Source: an uncultured Cytophagaceae bacterium (lineage in GTDB: Bacteria > Bacteroidota > Bacteroidia > Cytophagales > Spirosomataceae). From it: a stretch of DNA of 60,774 nucleotides. The translations under genes and the position numbers were made by a program. Under the pieces are notes generated by a model. It did not search any database, had not been told where the DNA came from, and saw only the letters and a list, made by a program, of their open reading frames with translations. Positions within the stretch are counted from its first letter, which is position 1, and every line of letters begins with the position of its first letter. The DNA is taken from NCBI GenBank assembly GCA_903933935.1, contig CAIZMB010000083.1, positions 1-60,774 of the forward strand, in the 5' to 3' direction. This document shows positions 53,801-60,774 of the stretch, one piece after another.

Positions 53801-54440
53801 TCAATGAAACATTTGAAATATCGAATTCAAGACTTACATAGGAACCATTTTTACCTGATTCGACATCCATGATATTTTGGTTTTTTGTTTGCAAACGAGG
53901 GTCATTCGCACCAAAAATAAACGAGGCTTTCGTCGACTTGGAAGATTCGTCCAATTGAACCCCAAACTCAATTTTATACATAGACAAATAATGGGAATAT
54001 AGCGGTAAATCATTTCCACCAATCCATTCTGCATCGTTCCAAGCGTTGATTTGACCAGACATTAAGCCAGTCTCAAAACTAGACGAAGCTATATTTGATA
54101 ATTTATTTTGATTCCATACCTGAACTTTCCAAGTATATTTTTCCATGGCCTTAAGAGCTGATCCAGCATACTGAATGGCCAAAGAAATATCTGATGTAAT
54201 TTTTTGGCTATCCCAAACAATTTTTTTCTGACTATTCTCAACAATAATTCGATAGGCAGATTGCTTTTCGCCGCGAGCGGCTTTAACAGCCTCCATTTGC
54301 CATGAAAAACGTGGATGCCCTTCATCTAAACCTAAAGGCTCAGATTGGTATTCCACTTGGAGATTTTTGATTTTAAATTGGGCTTCTGCAACAAAAAGAG
54401 TTCCAAAAAGCAAGAACAATATCGATAGAAACGATTTCAT
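50859..54440 (-). CDS. GH78-family alpha-L-rhamnosidase with inserted modules
   Basis: 1193-aa secreted rhamnosidase. Signal peptide 1-20. The N-terminal domain opens LQVEYQSEPLGLDEGHPRFS, then a beta-sandwich insert (about 130-345, with a GAPAGSTGRGGSSGLN loop) makes it about 300 aa longer than usual. The GH78 core has SRVGKDYFNPGLTQYNKTHQ, PARNERMGWSGD (Glu748, proposed acid) and GASSIWERLNSYT (Glu1051, proposed base). A Pro/Ala-rich loop (GPPGAAPAPAATPPVSD) interrupts the helical barrel near residue 935-950. It hydrolyses terminal rhamnose from rhamnogalacturonan, gums or flavonoid glycosides. It is middle gene of an operon with the FAD oxidoreductase (101 bases upstream) and the GH16 gene. 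Confidence 0.93.
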   Translation of the reverse strand: MKSFLSILFLLFGTLFVAEAQFKIKNLQVEYQSEPLGLDEGHPRFSWQMEAVKAARGEKQSAYRIIVENSQKKIVWDSQKITSDISLAIQYAGSALKAMEKYTWKVQVWNQNKLSNIASSSFETGLMSGQINAWNDAEWIGGNDLPLYSHYLSMYKIEFGVQLDESSKSTKASFIFGANDPRLQTKNQNIMDVESGKNGSYVSLEFDISNVSLSDTGSAFLKVYRVGYDKKDDARKPLAQFKISRKIVNPSNAYQKHIILAQCNFGVFDFYIDQVDPEHKINGAPAGSTGRGGSSGLNLNPVGRGNNYISFPMLSHIGFKVGPLQKANFSDVIIKNFRHPSNALFSAKENPSLFTQSQIVWNGKQFQVDGLQNGVLATADPSRFAAPMLRTQFSTSSKTIKKARIYATSRGIYELYLNGSRVGKDYFNPGLTQYNKTHQYQTFDVTALVKNGENAWGAWLSEGWWSGNITFSGDSWNFFGDRQSLLAKLHIQYTDGTEQIITTNPDQWTYFNDGPIRYGSFFQGEVYDAQKEAAIAGWSTANFKSSAWKPAQKISLEGTAFVGNVPNALKFDGMQLASQLDDHVQVREVLQAKLMTEPRKGVFVYDMGQNMVGFPKIFIKNGIAGQRITLRFAEVLYPDLAEYAGQKGMIMLENIRAALAQDVYILKGGDEYIQPRFTFHGYRFLEITGIEQAPALTQVAGLVLSSIDHIGSEYVSSDPMVNKLWQNITWSMRSNFLSIPTDTPARNERMGWSGDINVFSKTATMMAPVNNFMRRHLLGMRDVQRADGRFTDVAPMGGGFGGTLWGSAGIVIPWETYLQYGDKSMLAEHYDAMKRYVSFLDTKVDPANGILNEGPLGDWLSPENNKNDNTLFWMTYQTYNLKIMSKVAAFLGFKNDETKYMEQYEARKKVVNQIYLDPVSHKSVKSGVRAARMGPPGAAPAPAATPPVSDKGQIVDTQASYAIPLGLGIYDQKNIPFAVQNLVETVKRSNKDDEGIARPPYSLMTGFIGTASISEALSVNGQHDVAYGLLTQKTYPSWLYSVANGASSIWERLNSYTLENGFGGNNSMNSFNHYSFGAVAAWMYTWSLGIQRDENSPGFKHFNLQPTPDPSGKINSAKGFVETVYGKISSQWKKEGNKVTYDFVIPANTSAHVRLLIPKGAKITEGGKPVKFTASANEFQTELGSGSYHWVVE

Positions 54441-54541
54441 TTTTTAGATTTTAAAATTAGGAATTCAAAAATCGAATATTATAATTTCAAAAATTAAAAT
54501 TTAGATGAAAGGGTTGATTTAAGCGATAAAATAAATTAAAC

Positions 54542-56473
54542 CTAAGCCCTAGCCGTTCCTGGTTTTTCCATCAATTGGTGTAATTCTTTTATATGGTTGG
54601 TATAAACGCCTCTTGGGTTCGTCGAATATTTAATGCAAATAGAAGCCGCCTTACCTACGATTTCACCCATCATTCCACAAGTTTTCATCACGCGCACAGG
54701 ACCGAGACCCGACTTAGAAACGCTAATGCAGCGACCTGCCATGAACAGATTTTTAATATTACGGCTGTATAATGTACGGTAAGGTGCCCAATATACTTCT
54801 CCATATTGGTATTCAACGCCACGTGTATAATCGGCTACAAATTCGTTGTTTTCGAAGCCGCTTTGAAATTCCTTTTTAGGGGAATGTAAGTCCACATGCC
54901 AAGAGCAAGGAAATGCAGGATCTTCAAATTTCCTTTGTTTTTTAAAGTCTTCCGCATCTAAAATAATATCCCCCATCAACCTGCGAGATTCTCTTTTTCC
55001 GGCGATAAAAGCAGACCAACCCAAACGGTGTTTAGGATACATTTTATCCACATTTTTAATCACATCCCAAGCGCCATACATCGCCCTAAAATTATGATCT
55101 CGAATCAATTCTATTTGGTTTACCTGATCCTTATCAAACCCACTTTCCCAATACCACATGTTGGCAAACGACTGCAATCCCTCTTTCCCAAAAGTCTTTA
55201 CTCCTTTTCTTCCTGGGAAAGGTTTATCTGATAAATCCAGGGCCCAAGGGCAACGTGGAAATGGTTGATTATAATCTCCAATATCACATTTAAGTGCTAA
55301 TGCGCTCTTGTCTTTACATTCACAGGCCAGCACCTCTTCTTTATTGGTCGTATCCAGCACATTAAATAAATTCGTACTACCCATTAAATTCTCAACCTTG
55401 TATTCATAATCGGCCCCCGCCTTAAACCCAATGGAAGCATCGCCGGTACAGTCGGCAAACAAAGTACCAGTCAAGCGAGATTGACGTGAAGTAAGCGTGC
55501 TTTGAATCAGAAGAGACTTAATCACATCGCCATCCGTTTCTACTTTAATCACTCGGTGATTAAGCAAAAGTGTAATGTTAGGTTCTGATTTAACAACTTG
55601 AATTTTACGCGCATCATCGTAATATTGAGCTCCTACGCCATTAAACACTTGCCCATTTCCCTTCTTGATAGGGGGCAGAATTTCATTAACGATATCCCCT
55701 ATATGTGGGAACAAATCTTTGTTGGTATGCCCCTCCGGCCAAACCCTTACTTCCGAACTTCCATTTCCGCCAAGTACTGGTCGGTCTTGAATTAGGGCCA
55801 CTTTAACCCCGTTTCGAGCCGCCGCGATAGCAGCACAAGTTCCAGCTAATCCTCCGCCAGAAACAATTAAATCAAACTGACCTCCATCTGCTGGATTTTC
55901 GGGCAAGCCTAATAATTGGCGACGGAATTTGGTCAACGCTGCTACGTCGTTGCTCGGCTTAAATGCTGGATCTTTGCAGAATAATATAGCTTCACACCGA
56001 CCTTCAAAACCGGTTAAATCGTGTAAGGCTAATTTTGCTTGGGTGCCTACTTTCACCATTCCGCCGTCATGCCAGTGCCAAGTAGCACTTTTAGTCCCGA
56101 ACGTTTCTTTGAGCGCTTTGCCATTGATTTTCAGCTGGAACTTTCCGGGCGCACCAGGTGCATTCCATGGGGCAACCCAATCTCTGGTTCGAACCCATAC
56201 TCGATAAGTCCCAGCGGTAGGAAATTTAATTTCTGTGGTGGCATCTTTAACAGGTATGCCTAATCCATGAGCTAATAAATAAGGAGAGCCCATTTGCTCC
56301 ATGGATTGTTGGTCTAATTCCCAACCCCCATGATTCGCAAATTGTTCCGCCTCCACAAAAACGAATTCTTGTGCAGCGGCTTTAGATTTAAATTGAGCTA
56401 ATGAGGAAAATTGGCTGGCCAATAAACAAAGGCTTGTGTTTCCAACAAAGCCCATAAATTCTCTCCTTTTCAT
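54542..56473 (-). CDS. CBM-linked FAD-dependent oxidoreductase
   Basis: 643 aa. The N-terminus KRREFMGFVGNTSLCLLAS has an RRxF Tat-like motif. Residues about 35-180 look like a carbohydrate-binding beta-sandwich (FVEAEQFANHGGWELDQQ, GTYRVWVRTRDWVAPW). The FAD domain follows: FDLIVSGGGLAGTCAAIAAA, VLGGNGSSEVRVWPEG, GTLFADCTGDASIGFKAGAD, and LFMAGRCISVSKSGLGPVRV. Export with a CBM implies oxidation of a glycan or sugar outside the cytoplasm. It heads the operon with GH78 and GH16. The exact reaction is unknown; I see no copper or haem site. Confidence 0.88.
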   Translation of the reverse strand: MKRREFMGFVGNTSLCLLASQFSSLAQFKSKAAAQEFVFVEAEQFANHGGWELDQQSMEQMGSPYLLAHGLGIPVKDATTEIKFPTAGTYRVWVRTRDWVAPWNAPGAPGKFQLKINGKALKETFGTKSATWHWHDGGMVKVGTQAKLALHDLTGFEGRCEAILFCKDPAFKPSNDVAALTKFRRQLLGLPENPADGGQFDLIVSGGGLAGTCAAIAAARNGVKVALIQDRPVLGGNGSSEVRVWPEGHTNKDLFPHIGDIVNEILPPIKKGNGQVFNGVGAQYYDDARKIQVVKSEPNITLLLNHRVIKVETDGDVIKSLLIQSTLTSRQSRLTGTLFADCTGDASIGFKAGADYEYKVENLMGSTNLFNVLDTTNKEEVLACECKDKSALALKCDIGDYNQPFPRCPWALDLSDKPFPGRKGVKTFGKEGLQSFANMWYWESGFDKDQVNQIELIRDHNFRAMYGAWDVIKNVDKMYPKHRLGWSAFIAGKRESRRLMGDIILDAEDFKKQRKFEDPAFPCSWHVDLHSPKKEFQSGFENNEFVADYTRGVEYQYGEVYWAPYRTLYSRNIKNLFMAGRCISVSKSGLGPVRVMKTCGMMGEIVGKAASICIKYSTNPRGVYTNHIKELHQLMEKPGTARA

Positions 56474-56774
56474 ACGATTGATCTAAATTTCCATTTTTAA
56501 AGCTACTCATGGTTACGTTCAAAAAGGTTTTAATTGTTCAGAACGCAAAGCAAACTTAGCATTCGAATTTAGCATTTATTTTAGTTAAAATAAAACAATT
56601 TTACTGCAAGTAAAAACCCATTGAATTTAATAAGGCATTTGAAAACATCCTTACATTAAAAAGGACTTGGAAATCAGAATTAACCTGATTGAAAATATAA
56701 AAAGTGATACATGTTGTAAGTCATATAATGCCCATGCATTTAAATTGACCTTTGTTAAACAAACAAAAAATATC

Positions 56775-57443
56775 ATGAAAAAAGTAGTCTTAACAATCAT
56801 TATTTTCTCATTTGCAATCATTACAATTGCTTGTCAAAAGGCCAATCCAGTTGAGAATGCCACCGTAAACATGACGGCAAGTTTAGCATCTATCCAACAA
56901 TCGGTAACCCTTTTACCGAAAGAACCCTTAGAAGAAGCCGAATTGGCACGTATACTTTTCATTCGAGAGGAAGAAAAATTGGCATACGATGTGTATAAAA
57001 CGATGTTCGACAAATATGGGGTAACTGTATTTCAAAATGTGCCAAACAGTGAATTGAGTCATATGGAATCCATGTTGACCATTATCAAGAAATATGATTT
57101 AGTCGATCCAATTGATGTTAACCCAAGGGGAATTTTCAAGAATTCTGCCTTACAAGAATTATATACAAAATTAATTGATCAAGGAAATATCAGTCTTTTA
57201 TCCGCATATCAAGTTGGCGCATTAATCGAAGAACTTGATATTAGTGATTTAAATAGCTCCCTCGCAGTGACCAATAACCAAGATGTTCGATTAGTATATG
57301 ATTTTTTAAATAAGGGTAGTCGGAACCACTTAAGGTCTTTCTTCAAAAACATTAAAATGTTGAATGGCACCTATATTCCTATTTACATTAGTCAGAGTGA
57401 ATTTGATTCCATTGTTAATTCTGCTAATGAAAGATTTTGGTAA
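56775..57443 (+). CDS. DUF2202 (ferritin-like) lipoprotein
   Basis: 222 aa from the ATG at 56775, which starts on a lipoprotein signal (KKVVLTIIIFSFAIITIAC). A longer frame from 56667 has no signal features and is less likely. DUF2202 core: LEEAELARILFIREEEKLAYDVY, FQNVPNSELSHMESM, IKKYDLVDPI, DVRLVYDFLNKGSRNHLRSF. The four-helix arrangement with acidic and His residues (REEEK, ELSHME, NHLRSF) fits a ferritin-like metal site; a role in metal binding is inferred. It is a single gene followed by a hairpin. Confidence 0.85.
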   Translation: MKKVVLTIIIFSFAIITIACQKANPVENATVNMTASLASIQQSVTLLPKEPLEEAELARILFIREEEKLAYDVYKTMFDKYGVTVFQNVPNSELSHMESMLTIIKKYDLVDPIDVNPRGIFKNSALQELYTKLIDQGNISLLSAYQVGALIEELDISDLNSSLAVTNNQDVRLVYDFLNKGSRNHLRSFFKNIKMLNGTYIPIYISQSEFDSIVNSANERFW

Positions 57444-57480
57444 AACTGATATTCCTTATAGGAAATCAAAAAGAATAAAA

Positions 57481-57519
57481 AAGCCTAAGCAAAAACTCAG
57501 AAAGTCAATGCTTAGGCTT
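57481..57519 (-). terminator. Terminator of the 57539 gene
   Basis: An 11-bp perfect stem pairs AAGCCTAAGCA (57481-57491) with TGCTTAGGCTT (57509-57519). On the minus strand a T run follows, so it ends the NTF2-like transcript; on the plus strand the T tract is poor. Confidence 0.75.
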
Positions 57520-57538
57520 AAAATTTAGACTAGGAAAT

Positions 57539-58447
57539 TTATTTTACGATAGGACGAGCATATTGCTCAGCCTTACTAATTTTTCCTTCTAAATTAAAAG
57601 TGAAAAATTCGATCATTTGCTTCTCCCAAACGGTTCCGTCTTTCAATACACGCTTTTCAGTAGAAGAAACCAAAATACCTGAAACAGGATCAGTATTCGT
57701 GATTTTAAAAGGAAGGATCATGTCTGGTTTCCATTCCAATGATTTGAACATAGCAAAATATGTAGGCCAATCACTCTTTTTTAACACAGCTTTTTTTCCT
57801 TCAAAATCGACCGTCTTTATTTCGTCAGCAACCACCTCATAAACTCCAGCTGCATCCATCGCGTTGTAAGCCTTCACCCATTTCTCTATGGCAGCAATTT
57901 CTCCACGGTTTGAAAATTGGAATGATCTACCATTATTTTCATCTGCTGGATTAGCGGTAATCATTTTACCACCGGACGTTTTACCAAATTCGTTTGTAGA
58001 AGGGATAGTTGAATATTGTTGGAAATCACTGATTTTCCCAGCTTTGTTTACTGTAAACAATTCAAACAAATTCATTTTTTGCTTAGACCCGTCATTAGCA
58101 ACTCGGTCCTCAACGGATTGTAACATCACAATTTCATCTGTAGAACCCTGAACTTTAATAGGAAGAATGGATATAGGCACATCATTTAATGATTTCATAG
58201 ATGAATGCCATTTACGGTTGAAGTCTCCGCCCATTTTCTGCATTTCTTCAGTCCACAAAGCCATCTCTGCTGCAGAACTATTTGAGTTATAAGCCTTAAC
58301 TGCATCCAATACAACTTGACTAGATTTTTCAGAACCTAATTGGAATGATTTCCCAGCACTTGGACCTGAAAATATCTTTCCAGCTGTTTGAGCCGAAAGC
58401 GTAAGGGTAGATGCAATGAATGCACCTAAAAGAATAATTTTTTTCAT
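57539..58447 (-). CDS. Exported protein with two NTF2-like domains
   Basis: 302 aa with a signal peptide (KKIILLGAFIASTLTLSAQ). Two similar halves are visible. Residues about 25-160 have DAVKAYNSNSSAAEMALW, GDFNRKWHSSMKSLND and LFELFTVNKAGKISDFQQYS. Residues about 170-302 have EKWVKAYNAMDAAGVYEVVA, DWPTYFAMFKSLEWKPDM and MIEFFTFNLEGKISKAEQYA. So one NTF2/SnoaL-like fold was duplicated. Each half ends with the same FxxxxxGKIxxxxQY strand. No catalytic residues can be named. It converges on the DUF2202 gene and diverges from another NTF2-like gene at 58628. Confidence 0.82.
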   Translation of the reverse strand: MKKIILLGAFIASTLTLSAQTAGKIFSGPSAGKSFQLGSEKSSQVVLDAVKAYNSNSSAAEMALWTEEMQKMGGDFNRKWHSSMKSLNDVPISILPIKVQGSTDEIVMLQSVEDRVANDGSKQKMNLFELFTVNKAGKISDFQQYSTIPSTNEFGKTSGGKMITANPADENNGRSFQFSNRGEIAAIEKWVKAYNAMDAAGVYEVVADEIKTVDFEGKKAVLKKSDWPTYFAMFKSLEWKPDMILPFKITNTDPVSGILVSSTEKRVLKDGTVWEKQMIEFFTFNLEGKISKAEQYARPIVK

Positions 58448-58627
58448 GGAATGATATTTTGATTAATTTTTAGAATGAGCAACAAATTAGGAAAAAGCCC
58501 TAGGGAATATCATAAAACGTATTTCCAAGTTGTTCCTTTTTATGCTTTTGGGAACATTTTTGTAGGTTTTGAACTTTGATCGAATAGCCATGTTTTGATA
58601 GATTTGGCAAACTTAATATATTATACA

Positions 58628-59122
58628 ATGATCAAAAAATCCATTCTTACCGTTTTATTCGCTGCAAGTGTTTTGGCTTGCACCAGCGAAAGTGACAAGA
58701 ATGCCGCCAAAGGCAAAGAGAATATTACTTACTATTCTCGTGTTTGGGAAGTGGCCATTAATGAAGGTCGGACGAATATCCTTGACTCCGCATATACAGA
58801 CGATGCGATTCTTCACACGGTGCCTGAAACTAAAGGCAAGGCTAATGCTAAAGCCTATTATGAAAACTATGTTACCGGATTTTCAGAGCGCCAATTTATC
58901 ATAAAAGAAATTTTTGCTGATGGTGATAAATTAGTAAAATACTGGCAATTCAAAGGTAAACATACGGGAACATTCTTTGGTATTCCTGCTACTGGAAAAT
59001 CAGTTGACGTAATCGGAACGACCATCGTTAAAATGAAAGATGGCAAGATCGCAGAGGAGCAAGACTTCATGGACAACATGGTGTTTATGCAACAATTAGG
59101 TTTATTACCTGCCGCCAAATAA
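58628..59122 (+). CDS. SnoaL/ester-cyclase-like NTF2 lipoprotein
   Basis: 164 aa from the ATG at 58628, which opens on a lipoprotein signal (KKSILTVLFAASVLAC, Cys17). A TTG at 58595 would place 11 residues before it. The domain has VWEVAINEGRTNILDSAYTD, DAILHTVPETKGKANAKAY, KYWQFKGKHTGTFFGIPATG and TTIVKMKDGKIAEEQDFMDN, the SnoaL-like polyketide cyclase/ester cyclase pattern. Lipid anchoring is unusual for a catabolic SnoaL protein and suggests a binding or periplasmic role. It is a single gene ending in a hairpin shared with the AraC gene. Confidence 0.85.
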   Translation: MIKKSILTVLFAASVLACTSESDKNAAKGKENITYYSRVWEVAINEGRTNILDSAYTDDAILHTVPETKGKANAKAYYENYVTGFSERQFIIKEIFADGDKLVKYWQFKGKHTGTFFGIPATGKSVDVIGTTIVKMKDGKIAEEQDFMDNMVFMQQLGLLPAAK

Positions 59123-59126
59123 AACC

Positions 59127-59157
59127 TTTTGACTGGGGCTAATCGCCTCAGTCAAAA
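59127..59157. terminator. Shared terminator of convergent genes
   Basis: TTTTGACTGGGGC (59127-59139) pairs with GCCTCAGTCAAAA (59145-59157) apart from one G-T wobble, with a five-base loop. It overlaps the stop codon of the AraC gene (59148) and follows the SnoaL stop by four bases, so it probably ends both transcripts. Confidence 0.75.
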
Positions 59158-60338
59158 TTGTTTTCCTTTATATAAACAGACGGAGTCACTCCCTTGCGGG
59201 CTTTGAAAGCGTCTATAAACTTAGATCTAGACACAAAACCGGAAAGATTAGAAATCGCTTCTATGGTTAGTTTCTTAGCGTTTCCATCGTGTATCAACTG
59301 GCTTGCATATTCAATCCTTAAATCATTTTTCCACTCACCAAAAGTTTTTTCCAATTCCTTATTGAAGTAATTGGATAATACACGTTCTGGAATTTTAAGG
59401 TCAAAGGACATTTGAGACAGCGTAAAATCTTTTTTTACAAAAGGTGATTCGGCTAGATAGGGCAAAATCAATGAATTAAAATCAATTTCACCCTGTACAC
59501 TTTTCAGAGGTTTAGAAAGACTTAATTTTATTTTTCTAAAATTTGTTTCATCCTCCATCCCTTCCCTATACGAGATATTTCCGTATAATATTTTAGGAAA
59601 TAGAAACAAAAAGAAATTTTGCACAAAGAAGCCACCGCCACAAATTCTAAAAAAATGACTTTCGCTAAAAAGCGCAATGGAAGAAATACCTAAAAAAGAA
59701 AATGGTTTTGTGTACAGGGTAATCATGTGCCCTAAGCTCATGCTGGCAATTAATACCTGTAAAAACGCTAAGGTGAAAAACCAACGCTTGATCACATAGT
59801 GATTGGATGGAATCATTCCATATTTTTTAATCAATAATTTTTTGTTCCAAAAGAAGTAAATCACGCTTGATAAGGAATAAATAATCAAATGAATCGAGCG
59901 TCCATATAAAATTTCCTCAAAGGTTACCCAATTAAAATTCAAGCGATAATCCTCCGTAATATTGACAATTTCGTGGGCCATTTTTGTTTTAACGTCAAAG
60001 GGCAAACTCGTGAAGGGCCAACAAGCAATCACGATAAAAGCCGCTGGAAGTAGATGCAATGCATCTATTCGTCGGAACTCCTTATGTTCTGAAACGGAGT
60101 ACTTGACATAGAAAAATAATAAGGGACCTAGCAGAAAGGAAAGCGGCAAAAAGTGAACAAAACAAACACCCTCCCAAAACTCAACTTTGCTGTAATGTAG
60201 TCCAAAATAGACTAATACAACCAAGTTGCAACAAAGGAAAAAGAGCGCTAAAAAAACATTGGATCTGTTCAATGAACTCAAATAATACAACAGAATGAAA
60301 GAAGTAAATATGCCAAATACAGGCGCTAAAATTTCCAA
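59148..60338 (-). CDS. Membrane-embedded AraC-family regulator
   Basis: 396 aa. The N-terminal 240 residues are about seven hydrophobic helices (for example IFTSFILLYYLSSLNRSNVF, VLIASMSLGHMITLYT, FRICGGGFFVQNFFLFLF). The C-terminal 100 residues are an AraC DNA-binding domain with two helix-turn-helix units: FTLSQMSFDLKIPERVLSNY and LTIEAISNLSGFVSRSKF, then FKARKGVTPSVYIK. This arrangement makes it a one-component membrane sensor-regulator. The stop lies inside a shared hairpin. No clear target is adjacent apart from the NTF2-like genes. Confidence 0.88.
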   Translation of the reverse strand: MEILAPVFGIFTSFILLYYLSSLNRSNVFLALFFLCCNLVVLVYFGLHYSKVEFWEGVCFVHFLPLSFLLGPLLFFYVKYSVSEHKEFRRIDALHLLPAAFIVIACWPFTSLPFDVKTKMAHEIVNITEDYRLNFNWVTFEEILYGRSIHLIIYSLSSVIYFFWNKKLLIKKYGMIPSNHYVIKRWFFTLAFLQVLIASMSLGHMITLYTKPFSFLGISSIALFSESHFFRICGGGFFVQNFFLFLFPKILYGNISYREGMEDETNFRKIKLSLSKPLKSVQGEIDFNSLILPYLAESPFVKKDFTLSQMSFDLKIPERVLSNYFNKELEKTFGEWKNDLRIEYASQLIHDGNAKKLTIEAISNLSGFVSRSKFIDAFKARKGVTPSVYIKENNFD

Positions 60339-60606
60339 ATCAATAATTTTTTACGACAATTTAGTTAAATTAAAATAAATCTAAATCATTATTACATCAT
60401 CATAAGAACCCAAAGAAAATCGAATCGAGCGTCAACGACCAACGAACCATGAAAAGATGCTATAAGTTCTACCCACCTATTCCTCCTATATTAAATGCAA
60501 ATAGGCTATGAAATGATTTTTTTAACTAGATCTTTAGAGCTGAGACATAATTAAGAATTTTATATTGGCTTAAATTCGGATTTTATTCAAAAATTTTAGA
60601 GGAGTC

Positions 60607-60774
60607 CTACCTTACAATAAGTAGTCCAATTTGTTCAGCCCACTTTTTATAGGCCATCGCCGAAGGATGCAGACCATCCTTAGCAATCCATGAAGGATTT
60701 GATTTAGCCTCTCTCCCTAAAACTGTGATGTCTAGGTATTGGCATTTGAAGTCTTTAGCTACTTTTTTATTTAA
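60607..60774 (-). CDS. SGNH/GDSL hydrolase, C-terminal fragment (truncated by the window edge)
   Basis: The last 55 codons of a gene that continues beyond the window. The reading ends DGLHPSAMAYKKWAEQIG and LLIVR, where Asp-x-x-His in KDGLHPS is the catalytic block V of SGNH esterases. FKCQYLDITVLGREA precedes it. This is enough to name the family, not the substrate, since the GDS block is outside. The gene lies upstream of the AraC gene in the same orientation, 268 bases away. Confidence 0.78.
   Translation of the reverse strand, partial: LNKKVAKDFKCQYLDITVLGREAKSNPSWIAKDGLHPSAMAYKKWAEQIGLLIVR

Noticed and set aside
1-60774. CRISPR arrays, tRNA and rRNA genes
   Set aside because: I saw no regularly spaced repeats, no cloverleaf-type sequence and no rRNA-like segments on reading both strands.

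Overview
The window reads as a chromosomal stretch of a free-living member of the Bacteroidota, most likely a Cytophagales/Spirosomaceae-type glycan degrader. The sequence shows AT-rich DNA, a SusC/SusD outer-membrane pair, many exported enzymes with 'SxAQ'-type signal peptides or lipoboxes, carboxypeptidase-regulatory-like domains, OMP_b-brl_3-type receptors, and few Shine-Dalgarno sequences. The genus is an inference. I saw no rRNA, tRNA, CRISPR array, insertion sequence or prophage.

Layout. 1-9.5 kb: an exported M28 peptidase, a SusD/SusC operon, a GH-A-fold hydrolase and a regulatory-domain surface protein. 9.6-13.8 kb: a penicillin-acylase-family amidase convergent with an FMO-type monooxygenase/alpha-beta hydrolase pair that overlap by 4 nt. 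14.1-19.2 kb: DUF3500, DUF1080 (3-keto-disaccharide hydrolase family) and a 1043-aa propeller/HEAT/cytochrome c protein, a likely periplasmic sugar-oxidation set. 19.2-19.9 kb: a HigA/RelE-type toxin-antitoxin pair whose toxin gene carries a +1 frameshift. 20-23.4 kb: pyruvyltransferase-like, FISUMP, Rieske and XRE-2TM genes. 23.6-25.1 kb: an overlapping DUF2256-DUF2805-photolyase-like operon. 25-30 kb: DinB/YfiT, SOUL, an outer-membrane receptor and an acyltransferase.

30.3-37.3 kb (minus strand): a tight five-gene run led by a PQQ- and cytochrome-c-containing alcohol dehydrogenase, followed by an NTF2-like protein, a metallo-beta-lactamase-fold hydrolase, a GATase1-like protein and an unrecognised 823-aa secreted protein. 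37.6-42.6 kb: a sulfatase, a GH43/117-like propeller enzyme and a Tat-exported Gfo/Idh/MocA oxidoreductase. 42.7-44.1 kb: a MORN protein and the 'mobile mystery' XRE-Fic pair. 44.3-46 kb: a ceramidase-family protein and a small membrane protein.

46-56.5 kb is a pectin/rhamnoglycan-type locus. Three tandem GH28 paralogues, the last without catalytic residues, face a convergent operon of a CBM-linked FAD oxidoreductase, an enlarged GH78 rhamnosidase and a GH16 enzyme. The end holds a DUF2202 lipoprotein, two NTF2-like proteins, a membrane-anchored AraC regulator and the C-terminus of an SGNH hydrolase.

Taken together, most genes serve capture, hydrolysis and periplasmic oxidation of complex glycans and alcohols. 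The least explained parts are the PQQ-dehydrogenase operon, the DUF3500/DUF1080/cytochrome cluster and the photolyase-like protein with its alpha/beta-like segment at the wrong end.
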